6,720 nucleotides of DNA from JBKHJZ01 sp046537875. GTDB lineage: Bacteria > Actinomycetota > Acidimicrobiia > Acidimicrobiales > VFJN01. Positions 6,482-6,720 of the stretch are shown one piece after another. The stretch is from assembly GCA_046537875.1 (NCBI GenBank), contig JBKHJZ010000176.1, positions 1 through 6,720 of the forward strand, read 5' to 3'. How positions within the stretch are numbered: the first letter of the stretch is position 1; each line of letters starts with the position of its first letter. Position numbers and translations under genes: made by a program. Under the pieces are notes generated by a model. It was not told the origin of the DNA. It was given only the letters and a program-made list of their open reading frames with translations, and did no database searches.

Positions 6482-6610
6482 TGGCGCACCGTGGTCTGTG
6501 TTGCCAGGAGGCCTCGCTGTACGGCCCTTGCCCACGCCGCAAGTGCCGTACGGGCCGGCATCCACGTGCGGCCCATCCGCTCGGCCTCCGAGGAGTCGCA
6601 CTGAAGGAGG
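6482..6610 (+). ncRNA. Structured 5' leader, candidate cis-regulatory RNA (riboswitch-like)
   Basis: Four helices can be drawn by eye. P0: 6482-6489 with 6498-6506 (TGGCGCAC with GTGTTGCCA, one bulge, one G-U). P1, a closing helix: GGAGGCC 6507-6513 with GGCCTCC 6583-6589, seven perfect pairs. P2: GTACGGC-C-CTTGC 6519-6531 with GCAAG-T-GCCGTAC 6539-6551, twelve pairs and one C-T mismatch around a seven-base loop. P3: GGGCC-G-GCA 6552-6560 with TGC-GGCCC 6567-6574, eight pairs with one bulged G. P0 abuts P1, and P2 abuts P3 with no linker, as in stacked multi-helix junctions. P1, P2 and P3 form a three-way junction with joining strands 6514-6518 and 6575-6582. The next gene's ribosome binding site starts 15 bases after P1. 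CCTCC in the P1 3' strand can instead pair with that site's GGAGG (6606-6610). I do not recognise it as a known class. It could also be a DNA operator or terminator; a coding origin is less likely. Confidence 0.45.
6604..6610 (+). promoter_or_regulatory. Near-ideal Shine-Dalgarno AAGGAGG of the last gene
   Basis: AAGGAGG at 6604-6610 stands seven bases before the ATG at 6618. It is the strongest ribosome binding site in the window and decides this start over the in-frame ATG at 6456. Its GGAGG core is complementary to CCTCC at 6585-6589. Confidence 0.85.
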
Positions 6611-6617
6611 AAGCGAC

Positions 6618-6720
6618 ATGGGAGATGCAACGGTCACGACATCCACCGCACCCGACCCCGCCGCTGTCGACCGGCTGAGCGACGCGCTGGCCGACGCCTT
6701 CAGGACCGGCGACGCCGGCG
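6618..6720 (+). CDS. N-terminus of an unidentified protein (partial, runs off the window)
   Basis: The ATG at 6618 follows an excellent ribosome binding site, and the frame stays open for 34 codons to the window end. The visible protein starts with a Thr/Ala/Pro-rich flexible stretch (MGDATVTTSTAPDPAAV). A likely helix follows, VDRLSDALADAFRTGDAG. A helix of this kind with an 'AF-x-TGD' end occurs at the start of NTF2/SnoaL-like proteins and of some small-molecule methyltransferases, but 34 residues are too few to decide, and no function is assigned. It has no signal peptide, so a cytoplasmic protein is likely. The long 277-base gap, the hairpins and the strong ribosome binding site suggest its own transcription unit, separate from the polysaccharide run, possibly controlled by the structured leader just upstream. 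Confidence 0.75.
   Translation, partial: MGDATVTTSTAPDPAAVDRLSDALADAFRTGDAG

Noticed and set aside
6456..6617. In-frame upstream ATG at 6456 that would extend the last gene by 54 codons and make the hairpin region coding
   Set aside because: The frame is open, but there is no ribosome binding site before 6456, the extension is Pro/Arg/Gly-rich without recognisable features, and AAGGAGG before 6618 is ideal. It remains the main rival to the leader-RNA reading.
5018..6646. Very long minus-strand open frame opposite the sulfotransferase and VanZ-like genes
   Set aside because: It encodes Arg/Pro/Gly/His-rich low-complexity protein with no domain, lies opposite two recognisable genes, and is the usual antisense artefact of high-GC DNA.
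1..6720. CRISPR arrays, insertion sequences, tRNA or rRNA genes
   Set aside because: No regularly spaced direct repeats, transposase-like proteins, terminal inverted repeats or cloverleaf-type sequences were seen on either strand.

Overview
The window is very GC-rich (about 70% by eye), with GC-ending codons, frequent GTG starts and short overlaps between genes. This points to a high-GC actinobacterium. A relative of Acidimicrobiia or another less-studied actinobacterial class is possible, but nothing in the window fixes the taxon. It reads as the distal part of a surface or exopolysaccharide locus.

Layout: (1) 1-95 is the 3' tail of an unidentified plus-strand gene. (2) 132-1613 is a polytopic Wzy / O-antigen-ligase-type membrane protein. 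(3) 1620-2501 on the minus strand is a family 2 glycosyltransferase, tail to tail with the polymerase gene. (4) 2502-2726 is a divergent intergenic region. (5) 2727-6340 is a tight four-gene plus-strand run in which every junction overlaps: a Wzz-like chain-length protein, a membrane-anchored right-handed beta-helix protein, a PAPS-type sulfotransferase, and a LamG-like plus VanZ-like membrane protein. (6) 6341-6617 is non-coding; its distal half can fold into several nested and adjacent RNA helices. (7) 6618-6720 is the first 34 codons of a further gene with a near-ideal ribosome binding site.

Inferred working model: the glycosyltransferase adds a sugar to a lipid-linked repeat unit. The Wzy-like protein polymerises or ligates the units outside the membrane, and the Wzz-like protein sets chain length. 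The beta-helix protein binds, cleaves or epimerises the polymer outside the membrane. The sulfotransferase sulfates a sugar or other acceptor. The LamG-VanZ protein has an unknown accessory role at the membrane. The product may therefore be a sulfated polysaccharide. No flippase, initiating phosphoglycosyltransferase or tyrosine kinase is visible here, so the locus must continue upstream or elsewhere.

The most unusual non-coding signal is the region 6482-6610. Four compact helices can be drawn. The 3' strand of the closing helix carries CCTCC, which can pair either with an upstream GGAGG-containing segment or with the Shine-Dalgarno GGAGG of the next gene. That is the layout of a translational switch. 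I do not recognise it as a known riboswitch class.
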